From Micromonosporaceae bacterium (GTDB lineage Bacteria > Actinomycetota > Actinomycetes > Mycobacteriales > Micromonosporaceae): a stretch of DNA of 12,003 nt. Both the position numbers and the translations under genes were made by a program. The DNA is taken from positions 1 through 12,003 of the forward strand of contig DPJL01000211.1 in the NCBI GenBank assembly GCA_003543035.1. Direction: 5' to 3'. Below are positions 1 through 5,757 of this stretch, piece by piece; the first letter of the stretch is position 1; each line of letters starts with the position of its first letter. The notes beneath the pieces are model-generated. The model saw only the letters and a program-made list of their open reading frames with translations, did no database searches and was not told the DNA's origin.

Positions 1-188
1 ACATGACCGGCGGCTCCAGCGGCGGCCCGTGGTTCCTCAGCTTCAACGAGGGCACCGGCAGCGGCGTGCAGAACTCGGTGAACAGCTTCCGCTACGTGTT
101 CCTCGGTCTGCTCGACCCGGGCTGGATGTTCGGCCCGTACTTCGGCGCCGACGCGCAGAACCTCTACAACACGGCACAGGCAGCCTGA
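1..188 (+). CDS. Trypsin-like serine protease, C-terminal end (5' partial)
   Basis: This is the last ~62 codons of a secreted chymotrypsin-fold (S1/glutamyl-endopeptidase-like) protease whose start lies left of the window. The visible sequence begins MTGGSSGGPWF. The block GGSSGGP is the catalytic-serine motif (GxSGGP), with the nucleophile encoded at 18-20 and Ser where classical trypsins have Asp. The tail, with aromatic-rich strands and GPYFGADAQNLY, resembles the ends of actinobacterial secreted trypsin-like peptidases. The ATG at 3-5 is almost certainly internal, because a protease cannot begin at its active-site serine. The catalytic His and Asp, signal peptide and promoter are outside the window. 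TGA at 186-188 is followed 12 nt later by a strong hairpin, so this is probably the last gene of its transcript. Confidence 0.85.
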   Translation, partial: MTGGSSGGPWFLSFNEGTGSGVQNSVNSFRYVFLGLLDPGWMFGPYFGADAQNLYNTAQAA

Positions 189-200
189 CCGCCTCTCCCG

Positions 201-226
201 GAGGGCCCCCCTGTCGGGGGGCTCTC
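201..226 (+). terminator. GC-rich terminator hairpin after the protease gene
   Basis: The arms GAGGGCCCCCC (201-211) and GGGGGGCTCTC (216-226) form an 11-bp stem with one G-T pair and the tetraloop TGTC. It starts 12 nt after the protease stop and ends 15 nt before the next start. There is no clear U tract, which is common for actinobacterial terminators. Confidence 0.75.
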
Positions 227-227
227 G

Positions 228-233
228 TAGGCT
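228..233 (+). promoter_or_regulatory. Candidate -10 box (TAGGCT) for a leaderless DUF2461 transcript
   Basis: TAGGCT lies 8 nt before the GTG at 242, the same hexamer and the same spacing as before pyk. No Shine-Dalgarno sequence lies between hairpin and GTG, which fits leaderless initiation. No -35 is visible; that position falls inside the preceding hairpin. Confidence 0.35.
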
Positions 234-241
234 GCCCGACC

Positions 242-904
242 GTGAAGTTCACCGGTTTTGGCGAGCATGCCGTCGACTTCTTCGACGGGCTGGTTGCGGA
301 CAACTCGAAGCCGTACTGGGAGGACAACAAGGAGACCTACGCCGCCGACGTCCGGGCGCCGATGGAGGCGATGCTCGCCGAGCTGGAGAAGGAGTTCGGC
401 GCGGAGGCCGGCTCGGCCAAGGTGTTCCGCCCCTACCGCGATGTCCGCTTCGCCAAGGACAAGAGTCCATACAAGACCAACTGTGGCGGCGTGATCGAGC
501 AGGGCAGGGGAGCGGGCGCCTACTACGTGGAGGTCAGCCCGGCCGGCCTGCGGGTCGGTGGCGGGTGCTTCCACCTCGAGGGCGACCAGATCGCCCGGTT
601 CCGGGTCGCGGCGGCCGACGACATCCGCGGCGCGGCCCTGCAGGGGATCCTGACCAAGCTGGAGCGCCGCGGGTGGGAGATCAAGGGCGACCAGCTCAAG
701 ACCCGGCCGCGCGACTACCCGGCCGACCACCCCAGGATCGACCTGCTGCGGTACCGGTCGGTGTACGGGATCCGGGTCTGGGAGCCGGACGACGTGCTGC
801 ACGAGCCGGCCTGTCTGGACCGGGTGCGCAAGGCCTGGCGGGAGATTCGCCCGTTCAACGAGTGGGCAAGCGACCACGTGGGGATCAGCGACCCGGGCCG
901 GTGA
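242..904 (+). CDS. DUF2461 family protein (TIGR02453-like)
   Basis: A 220-residue protein of the DUF2461 family, whose biochemical function I do not know. Family features are an N-terminal KFTGFGEHAVDFFDGL, the conserved block RPYRDVRFAKDKSPYKT (residues ~63-79), the glycine-rich strand AGLRVGGGCFH (~101-111), and a C-terminal region ending near RPFNEWASDHVG. There is no signal peptide or membrane segment, so it is probably cytosolic. GTG at 242 is chosen because the family begins with F-x-GF near the N terminus, and the open frame further upstream reads back through the terminator hairpin and the protease gene. There is no obvious ribosome site; translation may be leaderless. It stands alone: a terminator lies upstream and a stem-loop downstream. 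Confidence 0.85.
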   Translation: MKFTGFGEHAVDFFDGLVADNSKPYWEDNKETYAADVRAPMEAMLAELEKEFGAEAGSAKVFRPYRDVRFAKDKSPYKTNCGGVIEQGRGAGAYYVEVSPAGLRVGGGCFHLEGDQIARFRVAAADDIRGAALQGILTKLERRGWEIKGDQLKTRPRDYPADHPRIDLLRYRSVYGIRVWEPDDVLHEPACLDRVRKAWREIRPFNEWASDHVGISDPGR

Positions 905-921
905 GCTGCCGCGAGTGCGAC

Positions 922-964
922 GAACGACGCTTTCCTCACACTCAACGAGAGGAGCGCGTCGTTC
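922..964 (+). terminator. Long interrupted hairpin between DUF2461 and pyk (probable terminator)
   Basis: The perfect 9-nt arms GAACGACGC (922-930) and GCGTCGTTC (956-964) enclose a second 5-bp stem, TCCTC (933-937) with GAGGA (949-953), across a small internal loop. No U run follows. It starts 18 nt after the DUF2461 stop, so termination is the simplest reading. A binding site or leader element for pyk is the alternative. Confidence 0.5.
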
Positions 965-1048
965 ATCGCATGTGGCTGCGGTTCACCAGGTGTTCTGAAT
1001 CGAAACTGTTGCTACTGACCGGTACTACGGGATCGTTCCAGCCAACGG

Positions 1049-1065
1049 GGCTAGGCTCGCTAGCC
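1049..1065 (+). promoter_or_regulatory. pyk -10 box inside an inverted repeat
   Basis: GGCTAG (1049-1054), spacer GCTCG and CTAGCC (1060-1065) form a perfect 6-bp inverted repeat that ends directly at the GTG start of pyk. The TAGGCT hexamer at 1052-1057 inside it fits a -10 box with 8 nt to the start codon. No Shine-Dalgarno sequence precedes the GTG, so the mRNA is probably leaderless and the repeat would be an operator or a chance overlap. No convincing -35 is seen. Confidence 0.45.
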
Positions 1066-2493
1066 GTGAGCCGACGCGCGAAGATCGTTTGTACTCTCGG
1101 GCCAGCCACCGCCACGCCGGAAAAGGTATCCGAGCTGGTCGCGGCCGGTATGGATGTCGCGAGAATGAACTTCAGCCACGGCAGCCGCAGCGACCACAAG
1201 CAGGTCTACGGGCTGGTGCGGGCGGCATCGGACGAGTGTGAGCGCGCGGTCGGGATCCTGGCCGACCTGCAGGGGCCGAAGATCCGGTTGGGCACCTTCG
1301 CCGCGGGGCCGGTGGAGTGGCGCACCGGCGAGCTCGTCCGGATCACCGTCGAGGACGTGGCCGGCACCCACGACCGGGTGTCCACCACCTACAAGGGTCT
1401 GGCGCAGGACGCGAAGCCCGGCGACCGCCTGCTGGTCGACGACGGCAAGGTCGGCCTCGTGGTCGCCGCGGTGGAAGGCCAGGACGTGGCCTGCGAGGTC
1501 ACCGAGGGCGGCGAGGTCAGCAACAACAAGGGACTGTCGCTGCCCGGCATGGACGTGTCGGTGCCCGCACTGTCCGAGAAGGACATCGAGGACCTCGAGT
1601 TCGCGCTGCAGCTCGGCGTCGACTTCATCGCGCTGTCCTTCGTCCGCTCGCCGGCGGACATCGACCTCGTGCACCAGGTGATGGACCGGGTCGGCCGGGG
1701 CCGGCTGCCGGTGATCGCCAAGCTGGAGAAGCCGGAGGCGGTCAGCAATCTCGAGGCGATCGTGCTGGCCTTCGACGGGATCATGGTGGCCCGGGGCGAC
1801 CTCGGCGTCGAGCTCCCGCTGGAGCAGGTGCCGCTGGTGCAGAAGCGGGCAGTCCAGCTCGGTCGCGAGTTCGCCAAGCCGGTGATCGTGGCGACGCAGA
1901 TGCTCGACTCGATGATCGAAAATTCGCGCCCGACTCGCGCTGAGGCCTCCGACGTCGCCAACGCCGTGCTCGATGGCGCCGACGCCCTGATGCTTTCCGG
2001 CGAGACAAGCGTGGGCAAGTACCCGGTGCTCACCGTCAGCACAATGGCGAAGATCATCTCCACCACCGAGGAAGGCCAGATCGCCGTCCCGCGGCTTCAG
2101 CACGACCCGCGCACCCGCGGTGGCGCGCTCACCGTGGCCGCTTCGCAGATCGCCCGCTCGGTCGGCGCCAAGGCGTTGGTGGCCTTTACCGTCACCGGCG
2201 ACACCGTGCGGCGGCTGTCCCGGCTGCACTGCGAGCTCCCGTTGCTGGCCTTTACCCCGGAACGAGCCGTGCGCGACCAGCTCGCTCTCTCCTGGGGAGT
2301 GGAAACCTTCTTCATGCCCTTCGTCCACCACACCGACGACATGTTCCGCCAGGTCGACGAACGCCTGCTGAGCCTGGGCCGGGCCAATGTCGGCGACTAC
2401 GTCGTAGTGGTCGCGGGCAGCCCGCCCGGGACTCCGGGATCCACGAATACCCTGCGCGTGCACCAACTCGGCTCATTGGCGATACCTTCATGA
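1066..2493 (+). CDS. pyk: Pyruvate kinase
   Basis: Pyruvate kinase (EC 2.7.1.40) transfers phosphate from phosphoenolpyruvate to ADP in the last step of glycolysis. The 475-residue product has normal family length. Visible landmarks are the N-terminal barrel strand AKIVCTLGPAT (residues ~5-15), the MNFSHG substrate loop, the catalytic Lys in VIAKLEKPEA, the metal-binding ARGDLGVELP (242-251) and the signature VATQMLDSMIENSRPTRAEASDVANAV, followed by MLSGETSVGKYP and a C-terminal allosteric domain. The GTG at 1066 gives the standard VSRRAKIV start; upstream codons in the same open frame belong to DUF2461 in another frame and to intergenic DNA. The stop is one base from the thioesterase start, so the two are probably co-transcribed. 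Confidence 0.97.
   Translation: MSRRAKIVCTLGPATATPEKVSELVAAGMDVARMNFSHGSRSDHKQVYGLVRAASDECERAVGILADLQGPKIRLGTFAAGPVEWRTGELVRITVEDVAGTHDRVSTTYKGLAQDAKPGDRLLVDDGKVGLVVAAVEGQDVACEVTEGGEVSNNKGLSLPGMDVSVPALSEKDIEDLEFALQLGVDFIALSFVRSPADIDLVHQVMDRVGRGRLPVIAKLEKPEAVSNLEAIVLAFDGIMVARGDLGVELPLEQVPLVQKRAVQLGREFAKPVIVATQMLDSMIENSRPTRAEASDVANAVLDGADALMLSGETSVGKYPVLTVSTMAKIISTTEEGQIAVPRLQHDPRTRGGALTVAASQIARSVGAKALVAFTVTGDTVRRLSRLHCELPLLAFTPERAVRDQLALSWGVETFFMPFVHHTDDMFRQVDERLLSLGRANVGDYVVVVAGSPPGTPGSTNTLRVHQLGSLAIPS
2483..2488 (+). promoter_or_regulatory. Possible internal -10 box (TACCTT) before tesB
   Basis: TACCTT lies within the final codons of pyk, 6 nt before the GTG of the thioesterase. There is no usable Shine-Dalgarno sequence at proper distance, so a leaderless transcript from here, or coupling to pyk translation, could explain how the gene starts. 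No -35 was recognised, and this may be chance. Confidence 0.25.
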
Positions 2494-2494
2494 G

Positions 2495-3403
2495 GTGAGA
2501 ACGCCGCAATTTCGCACTGACGACAACTCGGATGCGCCGCTATCGGGCCAAGCATCGGTTGATGACCTCGTGGAACTGCTGAATCTGTCCCAAGTGGACG
2601 ATCTGCGGTTCACCGGCCAGAATCCGCCGCTTGGCCCGATGCGTGTCTACGGCGGCCAAGTCGCCGCGCAGGCCCTGGTCGCCGCGGGGCGCACGGTTGA
2701 TCCCAAGCGGATGGTGCACTCGCTGCACGGCTACTTCGTCCGCTCCGGCGATCCGACCGAGCCGATCGAGTACCACGTCGAGCGCATCCGCGACGGGAGA
2801 TCCTTTTCCGTACGCCGCTCGGTCGCTCAGCAGGGCGGAAAGACCATCTTCTTCATGTCGGCCTCATTCCACCTGCAGGAGAAGGGTCTGGACCATCACG
2901 ACCCCGCGCCCGAGGTGCCCGGCCCGGAAGAGGTTCCGACGCTGGCCGACTTGATCGCGCACTATCCGGAGCGGATCGAGATCTGGAAGCTGATGCCGCG
3001 TCCCTTCGACGTTCGCTACCTCGACGAGCCCGGCTGGCTGCGCCCCGGCGACCGGGCAGCCAACCCGCAGAACAGGGTATGGATGCGGGTTGATGGAAAG
3101 CTGCCCGATGACCCGCTGCTGCACGCGTGCATGCTGACCTACGCGTCGGACATGACCCTGCTCGATTCGGTGCTCTCAGTGCACGGTGAGGTCTGGGGTC
3201 CCGGCGGGGTGATCGGGGCGAGCCTGGATCACGCGGTCTGGTTCCACCGGCCGTTCCGGGCCGATGAGTGGTTCCTCTACGACTGCACCAGTCCCACCGC
3301 TTCGGGTGGCCGGGGTCTGGCCACCGGAAGGATGTTCACCCGCGACGGCAGGCACATCGGCACCGCCGTTCAAGAGGGACTCCTGCGCCGAGTGGGAGCC
3401 TGA
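2495..3403 (+). CDS. tesB: Acyl-CoA thioesterase II (TesB family, double hotdog)
   Basis: Hydrolyses acyl-CoA esters to free fatty acid and CoA in the cytoplasm. The 302 residues form two hotdog domains. The first contains GQNPPLGPMRVYGGQVAAQAL (~41-61) and VHSLHGYFVRSGDP (~74-87); the second contains YASDMTLLDS (~216-225), ASLDHAVWFHRPF (~242-254) and TAVQEGLLRR (~290-299). The Asp219, Ser243 and Gln293 have the same spacing (24 and 50 residues) as the E. coli TesB triad Asp204/Thr228/Gln278 as I recall it, with Ser replacing Thr, so the enzyme should be active. The start GTG is one base after the pyk stop. The pyk-tesB pairing is also found in mycobacteria (pykA near tesB1). Confidence 0.93.
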   Translation: MRTPQFRTDDNSDAPLSGQASVDDLVELLNLSQVDDLRFTGQNPPLGPMRVYGGQVAAQALVAAGRTVDPKRMVHSLHGYFVRSGDPTEPIEYHVERIRDGRSFSVRRSVAQQGGKTIFFMSASFHLQEKGLDHHDPAPEVPGPEEVPTLADLIAHYPERIEIWKLMPRPFDVRYLDEPGWLRPGDRAANPQNRVWMRVDGKLPDDPLLHACMLTYASDMTLLDSVLSVHGEVWGPGGVIGASLDHAVWFHRPFRADEWFLYDCTSPTASGGRGLATGRMFTRDGRHIGTAVQEGLLRRVGA

Positions 3404-3408
3404 CCGGC

Positions 3409-4341
3409 ATGGACCTTGTGACGTTGCAGGATGTGCAGGCGGCCGCCGGGCGCATCGCCGGAATCGCTTGGCGCACCCCGCTCATGCCCTTCGGTGAGGA
3501 CTTCTGGCTCAAGCCGGAGAGCCTGCAACCCATCGGGGCCTTCAAAATCCGGGGCGCGGCCAACGCCATTGGAGCGCTGTCGCCCAGCGCCGTGATCACC
3601 CATTCGTCCGGCAACCATGGCCGGGCGCTTGCCTTTGTGGCGTCGCGCAAAGGGATCCCGGCCACGGTGGTCATGCCGGACACCAGCCCACAGGTCAAAA
3701 TCGACGCCATCGCCGAGCTGGGTGCCGAAGTCGTCATGGTTTCGCCGGCCGACCGGCTCGTCGTCGCCGAGAAGCTCGCGGCGGAGAAGGGCGCGACCCT
3801 GATCCCGCCCTTCGACCATCCTGCGGTGATCGCCGGGCAGGGCACGATCGGTCTGGAAATCCTGGAAGATCTGCCGGAGCTGCCCGAGGCCGATGTGATC
3901 ATCGTGCCGGTCGGCGGCGGAGGCCTGATCTCCGGAATCGCCGCCGCGGTCAAGGCTTTGCGCCCGGCGACCCGGATCATCGGCGTGGAGCCGGAGCTCG
4001 CCGGTGAGGCCAAGGAGAGCCTGCAACGCGATCGCTTGATCACCTGGCCTACCGAGCAGACCTATCGCACCGTGGCAGACGGTGTCCGCACTGCGCCCTC
4101 GGCGCTGACCTTCGCGCACATGCGTGAATATGTCGACGACATCATCACGGTCGATGACGACGAGATCCTCAAGGCAGTCCGGGTCCTGGCGCTCTCGGCA
4201 AAGCTGGTGGTCGAGCCTAGCGGTGCGATCGCCGTGGCCGCATACCTCTACCGCCGCGGCTTCCTGCCTGGAGGCCGGACGGCGGCGGTGATCTCGGGCG
4301 GAAACGTCGACCCGTCGCTGCTGCGAAGTTGTCTCACCTAA
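3409..4341 (+). CDS. PLP-dependent threonine/serine dehydratase family enzyme (serine-racemase-like, no ACT domain)
   Basis: A fold-type II PLP enzyme of 310 residues that should deaminate threonine or serine to the 2-oxoacid, or possibly racemise serine. Visible features are the Schiff-base lysine in GAFKIRGA (Lys46), the SSGNHG substrate loop (66-71), the phosphate-binding GGGGL (169-173) and the C-terminal SGGN (296-299) that faces the PLP ring. Glu194, Ala198 and Glu200 fall in the pattern E-x3-A-x-D/E of the divalent-metal site of serine racemase. Biosynthetic IlvA carries an extra C-terminal ACT domain; that is absent, so isoleucine feedback is unlikely and a catabolic role is more probable. 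The ATG at 3409 is 5 bp after the tesB stop, with GGGAG at 3394-3398 as ribosome site. Substrate is not decided by sequence. Confidence 0.88.
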   Translation: MDLVTLQDVQAAAGRIAGIAWRTPLMPFGEDFWLKPESLQPIGAFKIRGAANAIGALSPSAVITHSSGNHGRALAFVASRKGIPATVVMPDTSPQVKIDAIAELGAEVVMVSPADRLVVAEKLAAEKGATLIPPFDHPAVIAGQGTIGLEILEDLPELPEADVIIVPVGGGGLISGIAAAVKALRPATRIIGVEPELAGEAKESLQRDRLITWPTEQTYRTVADGVRTAPSALTFAHMREYVDDIITVDDDEILKAVRVLALSAKLVVEPSGAIAVAAYLYRRGFLPGGRTAAVISGGNVDPSLLRSCLT

Positions 4342-4344
4342 GCT
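4339..4344 (+). promoter_or_regulatory. Candidate -10 box (TAAGCT) for the Rrf2-type regulator
   Basis: TAAGCT overlaps the TAA stop of the dehydratase gene and lies 7 nt before the ATG at 4352. No Shine-Dalgarno sequence is present in TTGATCCC before the ATG, so a leaderless transcript is likely. No clear -35. Confidence 0.4.
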
Positions 4345-4351
4345 TGATCCC

Positions 4352-4765
4352 ATGCGCCTATCCGCTCGCGTCGACTACGCCCTCCGCGCTGTGCTCGAGC
4401 TCGCCACGGGCGGGGACACTCCGGTCACCGCAGAGCGGATCGCCCGGGCCCAGGACATCCCGCCCAAGTTCTGCGAGAGCATCCTGCTGCAGCTGCGCCG
4501 CGGCGGAATCGTCTATGCCCAGCGCGGTCCCGAAGGCGGGTATTGGCTCGCGAAACCGGTCAACCAGATCTCCCTGCTTGAGATCATCGAGGTGATCGAC
4601 GGCCCGCTCGGCTCGCCCCGGGCGCAGAGCGCCAGCGCCCTGCAGCAGGTGTGGACTGCGCTGGAGGAGGCGGAACGGCGCATCCTCACCGAGGTGACCA
4701 TCGCCCATGTGATCAGCGGCGAGCTGCCGGTGGCCGTGACCTCAGAGCTGATAACGCACGCTTAG
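4352..4765 (+). CDS. Rrf2 family transcriptional regulator
   Basis: A 137-residue DNA-binding protein of the Rrf2 family. The N terminus MRLSARVDYALRAVLELA and the winged helix-turn-helix with IARAQDIPPKFCESILLQLRRGG and RGPEGGYWLA (~30-67) are characteristic, followed by the dimerisation helix region ISLLEIIEVIDG (~73-84). Iron-sulfur sensing members (IscR, NsrR, RsrR) usually have three clustered cysteines after this helix. Here the only cysteine is Cys41 inside the HTH, so a Fe-S cofactor is unlikely and the signal, if any, differs (CymR-like members also lack the cluster). It begins 10 bp after the dehydratase gene. Its last 24 bp overlap the end of the convergent WYL gene. Targets are unknown; its neighbours and itself are candidates. 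Confidence 0.88.
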   Translation: MRLSARVDYALRAVLELATGGDTPVTAERIARAQDIPPKFCESILLQLRRGGIVYAQRGPEGGYWLAKPVNQISLLEIIEVIDGPLGSPRAQSASALQQVWTALEEAERRILTEVTIAHVISGELPVAVTSELITHA

Positions 4766-5716
4766 CTCCTTGAGCGTGCTGCTCATCATCTCCCGCAGCT
4801 CGTAGGGCTCTTCGACGACAACGTCGACGCCGAGGCGCAAGAGCTCGCCGTGGGCGTGAACCACACTCTCGATCGGGATCGTCGTGCTCACCCAGCCGTC
4901 CTTGTCCAGCTCGCCCGCGTTCTCATGGGCGGCTCGTCCCACGGCGTGGCCCATGAAGTCAGGTAACCGGCGCAAACCCTTCTCCGACAACCTGATAACG
5001 GCTTGCCCGCGTTGCCTGCGCGCCTCGAATTCGTCCAAATAGGACTGCCAATAATCGTTGAGCTGAAAGCCTTCCGGCCGCACGAACCCCTCGTCCAGCG
5101 GGTGCAGCTCGAGGATCTCGGAGACCCGGTAGGTGCGTGGCGTTCCCTCGGCAGCCGCCACGAGATACCACCGGCCGCCCTTGAGCACGACCCCATAGGG
5201 CTCAAGGGTCCGGACCACCTCCCGGGGGGTTTCCCAGCGCCGGTACCTGATCCGGATGCGGTGCTGGCCCCACACGGCGTTGGCGACTGCCATCAAATGC
5301 GGGACGTCGTCGGGATCCCTGTACCAGCCCGGGGCGTCGAGGTGAAAGCGCTCGCGGATCCGGCCGGCCCTATCCCGCAACTCGGCCGGGAGCGCCGCCA
5401 GCAGCTTGAGCTGAGCGGCCGTCACGACCGCACCCAGACCCAGCTCGGCTGCTGGGCCGGGTAGGCCGGTGAGGAACATCGACTCGGCTTCGTCCGTGGT
5501 CAGGCCGGTGAGCTGGGTCCGGTACCCGTCAAGGAGCTGATAACCACCCGACCACCCCGCATCGCCGTAAAGCGGGACTCCCGCCGCATGCAGAGACTCG
5601 ACATCGCGATAGATGGTCCGGACCGACACCTCAAGCTCCTCCGCGAGCTGTTGCGCGGTCATCCGGCCGCGCGTCTGCAGCAGAAGCAGAAGGGAAAGAA
5701 GCCGGGCAGCCCGCAT
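4742..5716 (-). CDS. WYL-domain transcriptional regulator (YafY/PafC-type, DeoR-like HTH)
   Basis: A 324-residue regulator. Residues 1-60 form the HTH_11 winged helix (RLLSLLLLLQTRGRMTAQQL, then ELEVSVRTIYRDVESL and GGYQLLDGYR). A linker follows, then the WYL domain (~140-225) with the name-giving GGRWYLVAAAEG (Trp183-Tyr184-Leu185) and YRVSEI, then a WCX dimerisation region ending in MMSSTLKELSVRYQL. WYL proteins bind small ligands or single-stranded nucleic acid and act as repressors or activators. The start ATG (5714-5716) sits inside a perfect long palindrome that also holds a TATTGT -10 box 6 nt upstream, which suggests autoregulation and a leaderless mRNA. The carboxypeptidase gene is upstream on the same strand (stop 41 bp away). 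It overlaps the Rrf2 gene by 24 bp tail to tail. Confidence 0.92.
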   Translation of the reverse strand: MRAARLLSLLLLLQTRGRMTAQQLAEELEVSVRTIYRDVESLHAAGVPLYGDAGWSGGYQLLDGYRTQLTGLTTDEAESMFLTGLPGPAAELGLGAVVTAAQLKLLAALPAELRDRAGRIRERFHLDAPGWYRDPDDVPHLMAVANAVWGQHRIRIRYRRWETPREVVRTLEPYGVVLKGGRWYLVAAAEGTPRTYRVSEILELHPLDEGFVRPEGFQLNDYWQSYLDEFEARRQRGQAVIRLSEKGLRRLPDFMGHAVGRAAHENAGELDKDGWVSTTIPIESVVHAHGELLRLGVDVVVEEPYELREMMSSTLKELSVRYQL

Positions 5717-5746
5717 CCCCTGACAATAGCTGTCAGGGGATGCGGG
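5710..5746. promoter_or_regulatory. Perfect 16-bp-arm palindrome over the WYL gene start (operator and possible terminator)
   Basis: The arm at 5710-5725 (CCCGCATCCCCTGACA) is the exact reverse complement of 5731-5746, separated by ATAGC. On the minus strand the sequence TATTGT (5723-5728) spans the centre and lies 6 nt before the ATG of the WYL gene, so the palindrome covers both promoter and start codon. This is the expected position for an autoregulatory operator. Transcribed from the carboxypeptidase side it forms a 16-bp hairpin 11 nt after that gene's stop codon, so it may also terminate that mRNA or hide the WYL start codon in read-through RNA. Confidence 0.75.
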
Positions 5747-5757
5747 TTCATACGGAG

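Noticed and set aside
565..1065. N-terminal extension of pyk back to position 565
   Set aside because: The extra residues read DUF2461 coding DNA in another frame and are Pro/Arg/Gly-rich; the family start is at 1066.
1060..2466. Minus-strand open frame of 468 codons
   Set aside because: Exactly mirrors pyk; histidine- and arginine-rich shadow without motifs.
3370..4353. Minus-strand open frame of 327 codons
   Set aside because: Mirror of the dehydratase gene, with no ribosome site or recognisable motif.
4339..4765. Fe-S cluster regulator (IscR/NsrR type)
   Set aside because: Only one cysteine is present, inside the HTH; the required cysteine cluster is missing.
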